A stretch of DNA of 64,000 bases from Commensalibacter oyaizuii (GCF_029953265.1 NZ_JASBAO010000001.1:2237501-2301500); one strand, 5' to 3'. Positions 45,644-54,624 are shown, numbered from the stretch's first letter. The notes: generated by a model from the sequence alone, not told the origin. Numbers and translations are program-made.

Positions 45644-47317
45644 TTATTGTTCGACTGTTTTACGAGGTTGCGCACCGTGCAGTCCATAATACAAAATATA
45701 AAAATAGCATACTAGTGGTAACAAGAATGCGTGATGTAAACCAATACTATCTGCGATGAACCCTTGGGCAAAGGGGATAACTGCGCCACCTACGATTGCC
45801 ATAACAACTAGGCTAGAGGCTTGTTCTGTTAACGCACCCATGCCTGTAATAGCCAAAGCAAAAATGGTTGGGAACATAATTGAATTAAACAAACCAATAG
45901 AAATAATCGAATAAACCGCCACAGTGCCAGATGTTATCATAGTAGTGGTCAATAAACATAGATTGATAATGGCAAAAAGAGACAACAATTTACGTGGTGA
46001 AATCTTTACCATTAATGCAGATCCAATGATTCTTCCAACCATAGCCCCACCCCAAAAATAAGCCACATATTGAGATGCTGCTTGTTCAGTTATGCGTCCA
46101 ATATCAGGCAGGGTTAAGTAGTTGATCATAAAACTTCCAACAGAAACTTCCGCCCCGACGTAAAAGAAAATACCAATGGCTCCAAGTACTGCATGTGAAT
46201 AACCAAAAACATCTTTTAGGCGGTATGTGTTTGCTGTTGATTTTGCTTCTTCTGATCGATTTTCTGGTAGTTTGAAGATTGCCACAAATCCTGCAAGAAG
46301 CAGTAAAATACATCCCAAGACAGCATAAGGCATTTGAACAGATTTGGCCTGATTGTCTCGATAAGACTGCATATTTTGCTCTGTAGTTGCATTTAAAGTA
46401 TTCTTAAGTTTTTGGAATTGTTGCGTTTGTTCTGAGGTTAAGCTTACGGTTGCAAAATTATCTAGTGCTTGAACCAAAACGGAGGGGGACAGCTGTTCCA
46501 GTTTTTCAGCAGAAAATTGACTAAGGATAAATAGTTTTTTATCTGTTGGGATATCCCCTAATACTGTTCCCAATAATTTTGGAGAAAGGCGTTCAGCTTG
46601 CTCTAATAAAAGAGTGTCAGGTAATTTTTCATAAATAAAGGGTGGGATATTTTTTAAGGCGTAGGCAACGGCTTGTGGCTCCGCATGTTCAAGAGCGGGT
46701 TTGATATCGTTTAACGGTTTATTATTTAACGTTGAAACTAACTGAACGGTTTCCGGAGCATTGCCAACTTGGGCTGGCAGACTGTATGATGCCCCTGTTA
46801 AAATCAATAACCCCCCAAGATAAGGAGCAACCGTTGTTCCAAGTGAATTAAACGCTTGTGCCATATTCAGGCGGCTAGAACTGGTTTTTGCTGACCCTAA
46901 TAGAGTAACATAAGGATTGGCTGCAACTTGTAAAATGGTAATCCCCGTTGCAAGAACAAAAAGGGCTAATAAAAAGACGTAATAGTTATAAGAAATTGCA
47001 GCAGGCCAAAAACCAAAAGCCCCAAGTGCTGCAATAATTAATCCTGTGACAATACCTTTTTTATATCCCAGTTTGGAAACAATTTTTCCACCAGGGATAG
47101 ACATTAAAAAATATGCGCCAAAAAAGATAAATTGCACCAGCATGGCTTGGGCATAATTTAATTCAAAAACAGTTTTTAAATGTGGGATTAAAATATCATT
47201 TAAACAGGTTAAAAATCCCCACATAAAAAAAACAGTCGTCATGACGCCTAGCGCAACGGGATAATAGGTAAATTTCCCATTGGTATTATCAGGGGTTGAT
47301 TGTGGTGAAGTACTCAT
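45644..47317 (-). CDS. FucP/GluP-type sugar MFS transporter with a large loop insertion
   Basis: A 557-residue inner-membrane sugar:proton symporter. It opens with FFMWGFLTCLNDILIPHLKTVFELNYAQAMLVQFIFFGAYF, then PGGKIVSKLGYKKGI and ILQVAANPYVTLLG, the FucP and glucose/galactose transporter pattern. Residues about 182-326 form an extra soluble helical region in the loop after the fifth helix. The family is normally about 410-440 residues. The insert has repeated units such as PPFIYEKLPD and LSPKLLG / LSPSVLVQAL. The second half (VGAEVSVGSFMINYL, FWGGAMVGRIIGSALMVKI) is normal. The substrate could be fucose, glucose or galactose. Confidence 0.88.
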   Translation of the reverse strand: MSTSPQSTPDNTNGKFTYYPVALGVMTTVFFMWGFLTCLNDILIPHLKTVFELNYAQAMLVQFIFFGAYFLMSIPGGKIVSKLGYKKGIVTGLIIAALGAFGFWPAAISYNYYVFLLALFVLATGITILQVAANPYVTLLGSAKTSSSRLNMAQAFNSLGTTVAPYLGGLLILTGASYSLPAQVGNAPETVQLVSTLNNKPLNDIKPALEHAEPQAVAYALKNIPPFIYEKLPDTLLLEQAERLSPKLLGTVLGDIPTDKKLFILSQFSAEKLEQLSPSVLVQALDNFATVSLTSEQTQQFQKLKNTLNATTEQNMQSYRDNQAKSVQMPYAVLGCILLLLAGFVAIFKLPENRSEEAKSTANTYRLKDVFGYSHAVLGAIGIFFYVGAEVSVGSFMINYLTLPDIGRITEQAASQYVAYFWGGAMVGRIIGSALMVKISPRKLLSLFAIINLCLLTTTMITSGTVAVYSIISIGLFNSIMFPTIFALAITGMGALTEQASSLVVMAIVGGAVIPFAQGFIADSIGLHHAFLLPLVCYFYILYYGLHGAQPRKTVEQ

Positions 47318-47488
47318 AATTTTCCTACTTTAATATGCTCGTAAAATGCTTAAAATAGAGTTTAAGTATTTGTAGTGCGGTATAATAAGCAAAGGATATA
47401 TAAGTAGAATATTACAAAAAAATAAGATGGAAAGTGATTATAATATAGGATCGTGAAAAATTTATGGATTATGGCGATCAAAAAATTG

Positions 47489-48130
47489 TTATCGGATAAT
47501 CCATTCTTTTCTTTTAGGGTTTCTTTGCTCCCATCCTTTGTTCTCTAATTCAGGAGTGTCTTGTGTGAATTGTGGATAACCTACACATAGATACGCTATA
47601 AAATTCCAATGATCAGGCGTTTTTAAAATCTCTTTAACATGTTGTGGGGGTAAAATAGAAACCCAGCCTACGCCAATACCATAGGCTCTGGCAGCCAGCC
47701 AAAAGCTAAATATGGCCATTACTGTTGAATAGGCTGTGGTCTGAGGCATGGTTTGCCTACCTAATCCCATACCTTGTGTTGGATTTTCTTCTGAAAAAAC
47801 AGCAATATGATGCGGGGCATCATCTAGTCCAGATAATTTTAGATTATTATATAAAATTTGTTGTTCTGAGGTATAGTTTTGGGCAGCTTCTTTATTGGTT
47901 GTTTTGAACAAATCGTAAATTTCTGTCTTAATTTTTGGGGTTTTTACCTGAATAAAACGCCATGGTTCACTTAGCCCTACAGAGGGTGCCATGCAAGCAA
48001 TAGATAAAAGATGATTTAATATTACGTCTGGAATAGGATCTTTTTTGAAATGGCGTACATCTCTGCGCCAAGAAAATAAAGTTTCGAGCGTGCGTATAAA
48101 ATCATGCGAAAATTGTGGTTCGTGCATCAT
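47489..48130 (-). CDS. bluB: 5,6-dimethylbenzimidazole synthase
   Basis: A 213-residue flavin-destructase of the nitroreductase fold. It breaks down FMNH2 with oxygen to make 5,6-dimethylbenzimidazole, the lower ligand of vitamin B12. LETLFSWRRDVRHFKKDPIPD, ACMAPSVGLSEPWRFIQVK and ARAYGIGVGWVSILPPQHVKEIL are the BluB-specific segments that set it apart from ordinary nitroreductases. No other cobalamin synthesis genes are next to it. It lies about 3.5 kb from eutBC, which consume adenosylcobalamin. The MlaC terminator upstream shows it has its own promoter. Confidence 0.92.
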   Translation of the reverse strand: MMHEPQFSHDFIRTLETLFSWRRDVRHFKKDPIPDVILNHLLSIACMAPSVGLSEPWRFIQVKTPKIKTEIYDLFKTTNKEAAQNYTSEQQILYNNLKLSGLDDAPHHIAVFSEENPTQGMGLGRQTMPQTTAYSTVMAIFSFWLAARAYGIGVGWVSILPPQHVKEILKTPDHWNFIAYLCVGYPQFTQDTPELENKGWEQRNPKRKEWIIR

Positions 48131-48151
48131 TTCCCCAAGATAAATAATATA

Positions 48152-48185
48152 AAAAAACCAGAGGGTTTAAACGCTCTGGTTTTTT
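48152..48185 (-). terminator. Bidirectional-looking terminator of mlaAC
   Basis: A perfect 12-bp stem, AAAAAACCAGAG (48152-48163) with CTCTGGTTTTTT (48174-48185), has a 10-base loop. On the minus strand it ends in TTTTTTTATATT, 24 bases past the mlaC stop. A T-run is present on the plus strand too. Confidence 0.85.
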
Positions 48186-48208
48186 AAAAGTAAACTCATC
48201 ATATTTAA

Positions 48209-48862
48209 TTAAGAATGATTGGCTATTTGTTTTTTTAGTGCTGTGATTAAAGCATCAACACTGTTGCCGTGTCTTGCAATAAAGGAGGTGTAATCACCCC
48301 TTTGCGTAACGGAAAGGGAAGCATTTTCACCGATAATATCAACAACCTTGGGGGAGCCACTTTCTGTACTTAAAATCCATTGAATACTAATATCAGGTTG
48401 TTTGGGGCGGTGTAAAATGGTTTCAATAGATTTTCTACCATTTTCAATGGTAGAAATTTTACCTATTTCAAAGGAAACGCCTTTATATTCCCCTAAACGG
48501 CTGGTAATAGAATTAATTAAAACTTGATGGAATAGTTGTACATATTGCTTTTGTTGCTCGGGTGTTGCAACACGCCAAAAACGTCCTAAACAAAATTTTG
48601 CAATGGTATCGACATCAACATCGTTGTTCAAGATGGTAAGAAATTTGGCTTTTTGTTCTTTTTTGGAAAGGTTGCTATTAACAATGGATACCATCCGATT
48701 ACCGGTATTTTGTAACCATTGACGAAGTTGGCCGTCATTATAGCTAGATTGTGCCAACGCTGCAGGCGCGTAAAAAGGAGAAAGGGAAGTAATGTTTCCT
48801 GATAATAGCAAGCCAGAAACTGCAAAAGCAGATAAAAGAAAACGATAAGAGTAGGTTTTCAT
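48209..48862 (-). CDS. mlaC: MlaC-family periplasmic phospholipid-binding protein
   Basis: A 217-residue periplasmic protein with a signal peptide (about 1-38). It carries the Ttg2D/MlaC domain: VSIVNSNLSKKEQKAKFLTILNNDVDVDTIAKFCLGRFWRVATPEQQKQYVQLFHQVL, then TSRLGEYKGVSFEIGKI. MlaC shuttles phospholipids between the MlaA-porin complex in the outer membrane and the MlaFEDB complex in the inner membrane. Here it follows mlaA by 17 bases, and the inner-membrane genes are not in the window. A strong terminator ends the pair. Confidence 0.92.
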   Translation of the reverse strand: MKTYSYRFLLSAFAVSGLLLSGNITSLSPFYAPAALAQSSYNDGQLRQWLQNTGNRMVSIVNSNLSKKEQKAKFLTILNNDVDVDTIAKFCLGRFWRVATPEQQKQYVQLFHQVLINSITSRLGEYKGVSFEIGKISTIENGRKSIETILHRPKQPDISIQWILSTESGSPKVVDIIGENASLSVTQRGDYTSFIARHGNSVDALITALKKQIANHS

Positions 48863-48879
48863 AATACAATTCCTAACTG

Positions 48880-49704
48880 TTATTTAAGATACCATGCTGG
48901 AACGGTGGCTCTGTGGTCATTAATTAAAGCTTTAATTTCAGCACTTTGTTGTTGTTGGTATGCACTTCTGATGGTTGCATAGGGGTCAAGCGAATCCTTT
49001 TGTAACTGATCCATGGCATCAAGATAATCTGATCTAGAGCTAATTACCCCTAAGATATTATAGGCCCAGTTAAAAGTAATCAAGCCATATCCTCTGGGAA
49101 CGTAATTCAAAGGGGATAATCCTGTTGAAATAACTGTTCCACCCGCGTCACGAAAGCTGGATGGTCCCATGAAGGGAACAAACAAATATGGACCAGACTT
49201 TATTCCCCATGTGGCCAACGTCATGCTTGGGGTTGTGTCGTGATGTTTATATCCCACCATCTCGGCAACATCAATAAAACCACCAATACCCGCTACCATA
49301 TTGATGCACCATCTAGCAAAAATATCACCAGCACGTCTGGGTTTGCCTGCCCCGACATCAGAGAAAAACACAACGGGTTCATTCATTGTGGTGATCATGT
49401 TACTTAGGGATTTTCTGACTACTTTTGGTACTGCCCATACGTAAGCTTTTGCAACTGGTCGTAATGTATATTTGTCCACAGTTGTGGTGATTTTGTACAT
49501 TTCACGATTCGTTGGTTCGAATTTATCATTGTTGCGTTTGTATTCAGCTAATGCTTCTGGATCCTTGGGAACAGGGGCGGTACATGCCCCAACAAATAGA
49601 TTTAAACCAAAGGCTAAAGTTAAATAGGAGAGACGACGCATTTTTTTTATCTTCTTTATATGAGGCGATAACGAATTGAAAAAAATGGATGGATTCAAAT
49701 TCAT
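48880..49704 (-). CDS. mlaA: MlaA (VacJ) outer-membrane lipoprotein
   Basis: A 274-residue lipoprotein that removes misplaced phospholipids from the outer leaflet of the outer membrane. The lipobox is FVGAC (Cys about 41). The VacJ domain reads EPTNREMYKITTTVDKYTLRPVAKAYVWAVPKVVRKSLSNMITTMNEPVVFFSD, RRAGDIFARWCINMVAGIGGFIDVAE and SGPYLFVPFMGPSSFRDAGG. The start at 49704 has GAGG 5 bases upstream but gives a long 20-residue leader before the signal. An ATG at 49641 (MRRLSYL) would be more usual but lacks a clear site. First gene of the mlaA-mlaC pair. Confidence 0.93.
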   Translation of the reverse strand: MNLNPSIFFNSLSPHIKKIKKMRRLSYLTLAFGLNLFVGACTAPVPKDPEALAEYKRNNDKFEPTNREMYKITTTVDKYTLRPVAKAYVWAVPKVVRKSLSNMITTMNEPVVFFSDVGAGKPRRAGDIFARWCINMVAGIGGFIDVAEMVGYKHHDTTPSMTLATWGIKSGPYLFVPFMGPSSFRDAGGTVISTGLSPLNYVPRGYGLITFNWAYNILGVISSRSDYLDAMDQLQKDSLDPYATIRSAYQQQQSAEIKALINDHRATVPAWYLK

Positions 49705-49976
49705 ATAGTCCTCAAATCGACCTTTAAAATATTTAAAAACCAGTTTTGAGGGAAAATCCCTCTTTAATCAAGTATATTGATTGCTCTTTTGACAGGGCAG
49801 AACGCCGTTAGAACATATCAGATTCATGAGTAAACAACAGAAAAAACGTTCTGTTTTATTTAAAAAACTGATGGTATTGGTTTAATTGTGGTAATTAAAC
49901 AACAAAATTTATTTCAGGCTTATTCTAAATTAGAATGAGCTATATAAGAAAAATACAGTTGCGGGGAATGCGTAAA

Positions 49977-50807
49977 TTACAACCCTCGATTACGTTTAAT
50001 ATGATCCCAAGCTGCATTAATTTTAACGATTTTAATCGATGATGCTTCCATTTCCTCTGCCGATGCCCCCTTGGCTGCCACTACATCGGGATGATGTTCA
50101 CGAACCAATTTTCGCCATTGTTGTCTGACTTCTTCATCACTTGCAGTTGGGCTTATTCCCAAAGTAATATACGCATCTGGTTCCGAAGAAGCACTTCTTG
50201 GGGTTCCCCCATTAAAAGCATAATCCCATGAATTTTCTGAAAGTTTGAAAATACTGTGCACATGGCGCAGGAACTTAAGTTCTGCTGGATGTAAAGATTC
50301 ATCAGTATTTAAATCAGCCTTAGCAATTGTAAAAAGTAAAATCAGAAAATTCTCAAGTTTACTTTTCTCATTTTGGAAGGCATTGGCCAATTCTTCAGCA
50401 AACTTATGGTAGTCATCTGTTCGCTGTCGGGCTTGGTCAAATAACTTACCAATTTGCTTTTGCTGGGGGGCAGGAACGGGGAAGAACCGTTTGAAAGTAT
50501 CAATTTCTTTTCGATTGACGGGACCATCACATTTTGCAATTTTGGCTGATAAAATAATCATACATAATGCAAGTAACTGGTCTTTTTTGCCACTTGACGC
50601 AGCTAATTTGACAGCAATATAGCTGGCAGCACCTGCAAAATCAGGGGAAATCCTACGTTTCCATTGTTGCGTCCATCCACCAGGAGGGGGGTCAAGTAAT
50701 GTATTTTTATCTGCGGCATGACCCAATGCGGCCCCAAGTAATGCCCCCATTGGTCCACCTGCGGCAAACCCTGCAACTGTGCCAAATATTTTTCCAAAAA
50801 ATGCCAT
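49977..50807 (-). CDS. DjlA-like TerB/J-domain co-chaperone
   Basis: A 276-residue protein. The N-terminus is a Gly/Ala-rich membrane segment (MAFFGKIFGTVAGFAAGGPMGALLGAALGHA, shown here only as a description of residues 1-31). A TerB-like helical domain follows at about 60-190, including AKCDGPVNRKEIDTFKRFFP and AKADLNTDESLHPAELKFL. A J domain closes the protein at about 208-276 with the HPD motif in LVREHHPDVVAA. DjlA proteins recruit DnaK to the inner-membrane face and affect envelope stress and capsule synthesis. It is a single gene, with an RHH gene lying 76 bases upstream. Confidence 0.9.
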   Translation of the reverse strand: MAFFGKIFGTVAGFAAGGPMGALLGAALGHAADKNTLLDPPPGGWTQQWKRRISPDFAGAASYIAVKLAASSGKKDQLLALCMIILSAKIAKCDGPVNRKEIDTFKRFFPVPAPQQKQIGKLFDQARQRTDDYHKFAEELANAFQNEKSKLENFLILLFTIAKADLNTDESLHPAELKFLRHVHSIFKLSENSWDYAFNGGTPRSASSEPDAYITLGISPTASDEEVRQQWRKLVREHHPDVVAAKGASAEEMEASSIKIVKINAAWDHIKRNRGL

Positions 50808-50883
50808 TGTGCCTATAACAGTTAAATAAGAAAATAAAATTTAATTTTAATGTTTATTTATTAAAAGGCAATATGATTCATGA

Positions 50884-51108
50884 TCATGGTTTATTCATGA
50901 CAAATTTTAAGGCTGTTAATCGTAATGCAGAAGATAAGGGTAAATCAGGGTTACGGGTCGTATCAACGGTTGCAATAAAAGCAGCAAGGGTGTTGTGATT
51001 TATATCAGCCATTTCTTCAAGAATTTGCCAAAATTCTGTTTCCAAAGCAACACTGGTTTTATGCCCTGATAATTGTAAACTGCGCTTTTGAAGGTAAGGG
51101 TTGGTCAT
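50884..51108 (-). CDS. Ribbon-helix-helix domain protein
   Basis: A 74-residue protein started at the ATG at 51108, whose ATG overlaps the queG stop as ATGA. This argues for coupled translation. LQKRSLQLSGHKTSVALETEFWQILEEMADINHNTLAAFIATVDTTR has the strand-helix-helix layout of the small RHH (Arc/MetJ-like) family often found in alphaproteobacteria, where it forms dimers and may bind DNA. No partner toxin follows, so an antitoxin role is not supported. The next gene downstream is DjlA-like. Confidence 0.8.
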   Translation of the reverse strand: MTNPYLQKRSLQLSGHKTSVALETEFWQILEEMADINHNTLAAFIATVDTTRNPDLPLSSALRLTALKFVMNKP

Positions 51109-52157
51109 GTTGTTAATTGTTGGATGGCCCAATGGGCGCTTTCTTGGATAATGGGGTTTTCATGATTATGCCACTTTTGGACATGGGGCAGCAAGTCTTG
51201 TTGATTTGAATTACCAATTGCAATTAAAACGTTACGTATAAAGCGTATGTGCCCGATGCGTTTAATTGGAGATCCAGCGAAGAATTGACGAAATTGTTCC
51301 TCATTAAATTCTGCGAATTTTTTTAAACGAGGGGATTGAAGCTCAGGTCTAGCTTGTAATTTGATATGACGAGAATGTTGTGCGAAATGATTCCAAGGAC
51401 AAACAGCTAAACAATCATCACACCCATAAATACGGTTACCAATGGCACGACGAAATTCATGGGGTATGCTGCCATGATACTCAATGGTTAAATATGAAAT
51501 ACAACGTCGCGCATCCAGTTGGAAAGGTGCTGGAAATGCGTTGGTTGGACAAGCCGCCAAGCATTTTTGACAACTGCCGCAGTGATTTTTTGATGCTGTA
51601 GAAACAGGTAGTTCAATAGTAGTCAGGATTTCAGCTAAAAACAACCAGCTGCCAAATTGGCGCGATACCAGATTGGTGTGTTTTCCCTGCCAACCGATGC
51701 CTGCTTGTTGAGCTAATGGCTTTTCCATAATGGGGGCAGTATCAACGAAAACTTTTATTTGCTCGTTTTGAGTAAAGGGCTTAGCCTCTTTTAAAATATA
51801 TTGTGCAAGATGTTTTAACCATCCCTTGATCATATCATGATAATCTCTGTTACGTGCATAAACAGAGATATTAGCGATTGAGGGGTGTTGCAAGTTATAT
51901 AATGGATCTTGGTTAGGACCATAATTGACCCCAACCGTGATGGCGGATTTTACGTCTGGCCATAAATGGTGGGGACTGGAACGTTGATAAATACGTTCTT
52001 TTAACCATTGCATGTCTCCATGGCGATCTAATTCAATAAACTCTTTTAGTTGTTTAGCTTTTGACGGGGACAATTCTGCTTTACTAACACCACACTGATC
52101 GAAACCCAGTTCAAAGGCTTTTTTACAAATCAGATGAGTGAAAGAGGCTGGCAACAT
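51105..52157 (-). CDS. queG: Epoxyqueuosine reductase
   Basis: A 350-residue cobalamin- and Fe-S-dependent enzyme that does the last step of queuosine synthesis in tRNA. Two ferredoxin-like 4Fe-4S motifs are seen: CGSCQKCLAACPTNAF (about 200) and CDDCLAVCPWNHFAQ (about 248). The N-terminal part with FDQCGVSKAELSPSKAKQLKEFI and WLKERIYQRSSPHHLWPDVKS, and VFVDTAPIMEKPLAQQAGIGWQGKHTN, is typical QueG. The C-terminal HEAT-like part (HVQKWHNHENPIIQESAHWAI) binds tRNA. It is followed by an RHH gene with a 4-base overlap. This is another B12 user in the window. Confidence 0.96.
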   Translation of the reverse strand: MLPASFTHLICKKAFELGFDQCGVSKAELSPSKAKQLKEFIELDRHGDMQWLKERIYQRSSPHHLWPDVKSAITVGVNYGPNQDPLYNLQHPSIANISVYARNRDYHDMIKGWLKHLAQYILKEAKPFTQNEQIKVFVDTAPIMEKPLAQQAGIGWQGKHTNLVSRQFGSWLFLAEILTTIELPVSTASKNHCGSCQKCLAACPTNAFPAPFQLDARRCISYLTIEYHGSIPHEFRRAIGNRIYGCDDCLAVCPWNHFAQHSRHIKLQARPELQSPRLKKFAEFNEEQFRQFFAGSPIKRIGHIRFIRNVLIAIGNSNQQDLLPHVQKWHNHENPIIQESAHWAIQQLTT

Positions 52158-52223
52158 TAATAATATTTACAATAATTTCAATAAATAGATTTAATTTTTT
52201 TAATAGAAAGAGGTTAAAATAAC

Positions 52224-52262
52224 AATGGCTATCTGCAAAACCTGATAATGCAAATAGCCATT
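52224..52262 (-). terminator. Stem-loop downstream of the SDR gene at 52288
   Basis: AATGGCTATCTGCA (52224-52237) pairs with TGCAAATAGCCATT (52249-52262) with one mismatch and an 11-base loop, 25 bases past the stop. The minus-strand tail is GTTATTTTAA, a weak T-run. The plus-strand tail is richer in T. Confidence 0.6.
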
Positions 52263-52287
52263 ATTTTATTATTTGGTAAATAAATTT

Positions 52288-53067
52288 TTAAGCAATTTGT
52301 CCTTGTATGGACTGAAAATGATCGACTTGCTCTCGATAATCGTCACAAATTGGATAGGCTTCGCCTGAAATACAAGATGCTTCCGAACTTCCTAAAAAAG
52401 CAATAACGTTAGCAATAGTTTTTGCTTTGCCAAGTTGACGAATAGGGTCGAATATTCCAGTGTGATCTTGGTTCAGTCCTGAAATATTGAGTAATTTCAT
52501 ATCAAGATATCGTGTGCAAATGGCATTGATGCGAATAGAGGATTGTTTGTACTTTCGTGCAAATTGCTGTGTGATTAGTAAAATTGAATCTTTTTTTGTC
52601 ATGTCTGCAATGATACAAGGACCATCATCAAGGCGATCGATAAAACCACTATTAATAATGACGCCGGGATAATCATCTTTTGCCCAGAAATTTGTTATGT
52701 TTTGGTTTAATAAATGTGTTTTATTTGCGTGAAGTAGAATCATACGTTGCCAATATTGATTTTCTTGATTTTGAGGAAGATATTCATCAAATAATACTGG
52801 ATTGACGAATATCGTATCTATTTTTCCAAACATACGTTTCGTAAACGCAATTAAACCATTGACCTCGTTTTCTGTTCGTAAGGCGGTGTGGAAAAAAGCA
52901 ACCTTTAAACCTTTATATGCAAATTCTGCTTCAATTTGCTTTCCTAAAGGTAGGTTTTCACCTGTAACGACCACAGAAGCCCCCAAAGAGCAAACTTTTT
53001 CAATAATGTTTTTTCCAATATAATTGGTGCCATCAGAGATAATAATAACTTTGTTATGATAATTCAT
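52288..53067 (-). CDS. SDR-fold protein, FabI/glucose-dehydrogenase-like, catalytic Tyr missing
   Basis: A 259-residue SDR-like fold. The cofactor turn reads SDGTNYIG instead of TGxxxGIG (residues 11-18). The NAG motif is VNP (88-90). The catalytic Tyr position is Asp155 in the segment IADMTKKDSILLITQQFA, while the Lys (159) is kept. The C-terminal VIAFLGSSEASCISGEAYPICDD is normal for classical SDRs. With both cofactor and catalytic motifs altered it may not be an oxidoreductase. The reading frame is intact and of full length, so it seems kept for some role. A single gene with its own stem-loop. Confidence 0.75.
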   Translation of the reverse strand: MNYHNKVIIISDGTNYIGKNIIEKVCSLGASVVVTGENLPLGKQIEAEFAYKGLKVAFFHTALRTENEVNGLIAFTKRMFGKIDTIFVNPVLFDEYLPQNQENQYWQRMILLHANKTHLLNQNITNFWAKDDYPGVIINSGFIDRLDDGPCIIADMTKKDSILLITQQFARKYKQSSIRINAICTRYLDMKLLNISGLNQDHTGIFDPIRQLGKAKTIANVIAFLGSSEASCISGEAYPICDDYREQVDHFQSIQGQIA

Positions 53068-53409
53068 GATGAATCCTTTGGGGGCTTTGATGTTAGTTAA
53101 ATGATATTTTTGTTATACTGAATAACGTTGTTACCATTGTAAATTAAAGTAAAAACACTATTAACAAATATATTGTAATTATTACGTATACATATTAGTT
53201 ACGATAATTCAAATAAAAAATCATCAAAATTAATTTTTTTTAATAAATATTTTTTTTGTGAAGGTTTCTAGCATTGTGTGTTGTATTTCACAACGAAAGT
53301 GTTTTTTTTATAGAAATTTTAATAGAATCCATTACGGATGAGATTTTAAGAGCACTATAGCAACCAGATTTTATAATTTGATTGCTATTTCTCATTTTAA
53401 AATATGGTT
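53068..53409. other. Intergenic region between lipoprotein and SDR genes
   Basis: About 340 very AT-rich bases, no gene. An imperfect stem (ATAGCAA near 53356 with TTGCTAT near 53381) lies just past the lipoprotein stop and may mark its transcript end, but lacks a T-run. Confidence 0.4.
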
Positions 53410-53964
53410 TTAATTTTTATTAACTGGGAAGGCAGACAAAACTTGTCCTGTCGGCAAAACACCATAGCGTTGACCCAGGGTTTCTAGAATCATACTGGCG
53501 TTATAGGCATTTGCAGGGGCATCATGTGCATTGTGATAACACTGGATATTATAAGCAATTTCTGCGGGTCCTGTTGTAACAACTTGGGGCATTCCATAGA
53601 ATGGATCACCCCAACCTGGTCCTGGGCCCCACCAACCTGGCCCCCCCCATCCATATGATCCCCATGTTCCATAAGGATAGGTTACTGTTCGTTGTGGTTT
53701 GTCATGAACAGCACTAGGGCCACCGACTATTGTAAAATATTGATAACCGTTCAAAACCGTTGTCTGGGCAGCTTTAACCAAGACAATGTTTTGAGCCGCA
53801 GTATAAGTAATGTTATCATTGGCGATATAGGAAACACGAAATGTATTTGTGTTTAAGGGATATGTTGTGAAATCGCCTAGTTGATTAAAGGTCAAGGGTT
53901 GTGTTGAACAACCACTGACTGCAAGCGTTAATAAAATTGCTGCAGAAAAAGCTTTAAATTTCAT
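53410..53964 (-). CDS. CC0125/CC1285-type lipoprotein with Gly/Trp/Pro-rich segment
   Basis: A 184-residue outer-envelope lipoprotein. The signal ends in the lipobox AVSGC (Cys about 19). The segment TFRVSYIANDNITYTAAQNIVLVKAAQTTVLNGYQYFTIVGG (about 42-83, quoted only in part: RVSYIANDNITYTAAQ) resembles the CC0125/CC1285 family of alphaproteobacterial lipoproteins. It is followed by a flexible Gly/Trp/Pro/Tyr-rich stretch (about 97-127). A Cys-containing helix (NIQCYHNAHDAPANAYNAS) follows. Function unknown. It stands alone with about 340 bases after it. Confidence 0.7.
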   Translation of the reverse strand: MKFKAFSAAILLTLAVSGCSTQPLTFNQLGDFTTYPLNTNTFRVSYIANDNITYTAAQNIVLVKAAQTTVLNGYQYFTIVGGPSAVHDKPQRTVTYPYGTWGSYGWGGPGWWGPGPGWGDPFYGMPQVVTTGPAEIAYNIQCYHNAHDAPANAYNASMILETLGQRYGVLPTGQVLSAFPVNKN

Positions 53965-54150
53965 TGTGACAATTCTTTCGATTTAAGAATGATATTGGTG
54001 TTCATAATATCTTGCGTTATGAAAGAGAGTTTCAGTTAAATGTAGAAGTGGTTATAAGAAATATCAATAAGGTTTTGTAAAGCTGTCACAAAATATGGTT
54101 TATTAACAACAGTAATCAGTGCAATGAGTTAAATTTAAGGGGGAAATATT

Positions 54151-54624
54151 ATGATTGCTGGTCATCTTTCAACACCTAGTCCTTTTCCGCTACCAAAGAT
54201 TATAGAAAAAGGATTAACATTTTTACGACAAACCAATTTTGAGGTTCTGTCAGCTGGAAAAGTCCCAATCGATGGGGATCGTATATTTGCTGAAATTATT
54301 GATAGGATGACTTATCATAAAGACACGGCTAAACCAGAAGCTCATGCCAAATATTTAGATATTCATTATTGTGTTTCCGGCATTGAGTATATCGGTGTGG
54401 CACCTGATCTGGGAAATAACACTCTTTTTAAATCATTAATGCCTAAACAAGATATATTATTTTATGAGGCTGCCGAACATGAAGTTTTTATTAAGCAAAT
54501 ACCAGGTAGTTATTTGATTGTTTTTCCAACTGATATTCATCGTCCGTGTTGTTGTATGAATAATCCTATGAAAATTCGTAAAGTTGTGATTAAAATTGCA
54601 ATGGATCATTTAAATCAAATATAG
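54151..54624 (+). CDS. YhcH/YjgK/YiaL family protein
   Basis: A 157-residue cupin-like protein. Family features are GDRIFAEIIDRMTYHKDTAKPEAHAKYLDIHYCVSGIEYIGVAP (quoted in part: EAHAKYLDIHYCVSG) and the C-terminal FFPTDIHRPCC-like segment (here VFPTDIHRPCCCMNNP) with metal-binding His. Members include NanQ (YhcH), which speeds sugar anomerisation of sialic acid, and the beta-subunit-like EbgC. The start ATG has GGGGGAAAT just upstream. No sialic acid or sugar operon is next to it, so the substrate is unknown. It forms its own transcription unit ahead of the NADH dehydrogenase gene. Confidence 0.85.
   Translation: MIAGHLSTPSPFPLPKIIEKGLTFLRQTNFEVLSAGKVPIDGDRIFAEIIDRMTYHKDTAKPEAHAKYLDIHYCVSGIEYIGVAPDLGNNTLFKSLMPKQDILFYEAAEHEVFIKQIPGSYLIVFPTDIHRPCCCMNNPMKIRKVVIKIAMDHLNQI

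Noticed and set aside
47489-48130. Ordinary nitroreductase instead of BluB
   Set aside because: RRDVRHF and APSVGLSEPWRF with the C-terminal pattern are BluB-specific and differ from the NfsB-like gene at 7118-7774.
50884-51108. RHH protein as an antitoxin
   Set aside because: No toxin-like gene is adjacent. It is coupled to queG, and the RHH family concerned is widespread outside toxin pairs.
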